From NCBI GenBank assembly GCA_934589525.1, contig CAKTOB010000052.1:1-5310 (forward strand): DNA of 5,310 bases, given 5' to 3'. The notes below the pieces were generated by a model. That model searched no databases. It had not been told where the DNA came from and saw nothing but the letters and a program-made list of their open reading frames with translations. This DNA comes from an uncultured Oscillospiraceae bacterium. GTDB lineage: Bacteria > Bacillota > Clostridia > Oscillospirales > Oscillospiraceae. Position numbers and translations under genes: made by a program. Below, one piece after another: positions 5,252-5,310 of the stretch. The stretch's first letter is position 1. Every line of letters starts with the position of its first letter.

Positions 5252-5310
5252 TATAGTGCAGTAACATACTTTACAGATTGTGCAATCACATGGTTTACAG
5301 ATTTGATATA
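5250..5310. mobile_element. Possible insertion-element end with two 24-nt direct repeats
   Basis: Two tandem 24-nt units, 5256-5279 and 5280-5303, match at 20 of 24 bases. Both begin GTGCA and end TTTACAGATT. They start just where repeat locus 4 is broken. Multiple short repeats next to a TG-started tip are typical of insertion-sequence ends such as the IS21 family, where they serve as transposase binding sites. No transposase is in the window and the sequence stops at 5310, so the family is a guess. Confidence 0.4.

Overview
The window looks like a fragment of a GC-rich, strictly anaerobic Gram-positive genome (Bacillota, Clostridia, most like gut Oscillospiraceae). The grounds are strong AGGAGG-type ribosome sites, clostridial style intergenic hairpin repeats, and a cysteine-rich iron-sulfur flavoprotein of the kind common in anaerobes. 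This placement is inference from style, not from a marker gene.

All supported genes lie on the minus strand and are read right to left. A strong sigma-70 type promoter (4666-4694, TTGAAG - 17 nt - TATGAT with an extended -10) drives an apparent three-gene operon. Its genes are a 289-residue multi-pass membrane protein of unknown family (3738-4607), an 892-residue multi-[4Fe-4S] FAD/NAD(P)H oxidoreductase with a GltD-like core (1028-3706), and a HypA-type nickel metallochaperone (630-971). The first two genes are 31 nt apart. A near-perfect 11-bp hairpin followed by a weak U-rich tract sits between the oxidoreductase and hypA, so hypA may be partly uncoupled from the rest. No hydrogenase, urease or other hyp gene is visible.

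Upstream of the operon is a very compact candidate small gene. It has an AAGGAGG site, a GTG start, 33 codons and a TAG stop at 4844-4945, followed 4 nt later by an intrinsic terminator (4797-4839). Its likely promoter borrows a -35 from a neighbouring repeat element.

Both flanks are non-coding and rich in repeats. The left flank (1-629) holds a hairpin repeat unit in minus orientation (45-136), a GC hairpin (138-155), a 125-nt foldback element (199-323), a tandem array of 70-bp units in plus orientation (350-550) and a short CAATTGT-type repeat (566-597). The right flank (4946-5310) holds another unit in plus orientation (5011-5078), an AT-rich spacer with no recognised feature, and a unit in minus orientation (5165-5251). 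The last unit is cut off inside its hairpin by a different sequence carrying two 24-nt direct repeats, which looks like the tip of an insertion element. The four repeat loci belong to one family: hairpins separated by a conserved linker containing GTGGTACC. Stem sequences differ between loci in a compensating way, which suggests that the fold matters.

The membrane protein, the iron-sulfur flavoprotein and the orphan HypA together suggest an uncharacterised membrane-associated redox module, possibly with a nickel- or zinc-dependent partner elsewhere. That combined function is inference only.
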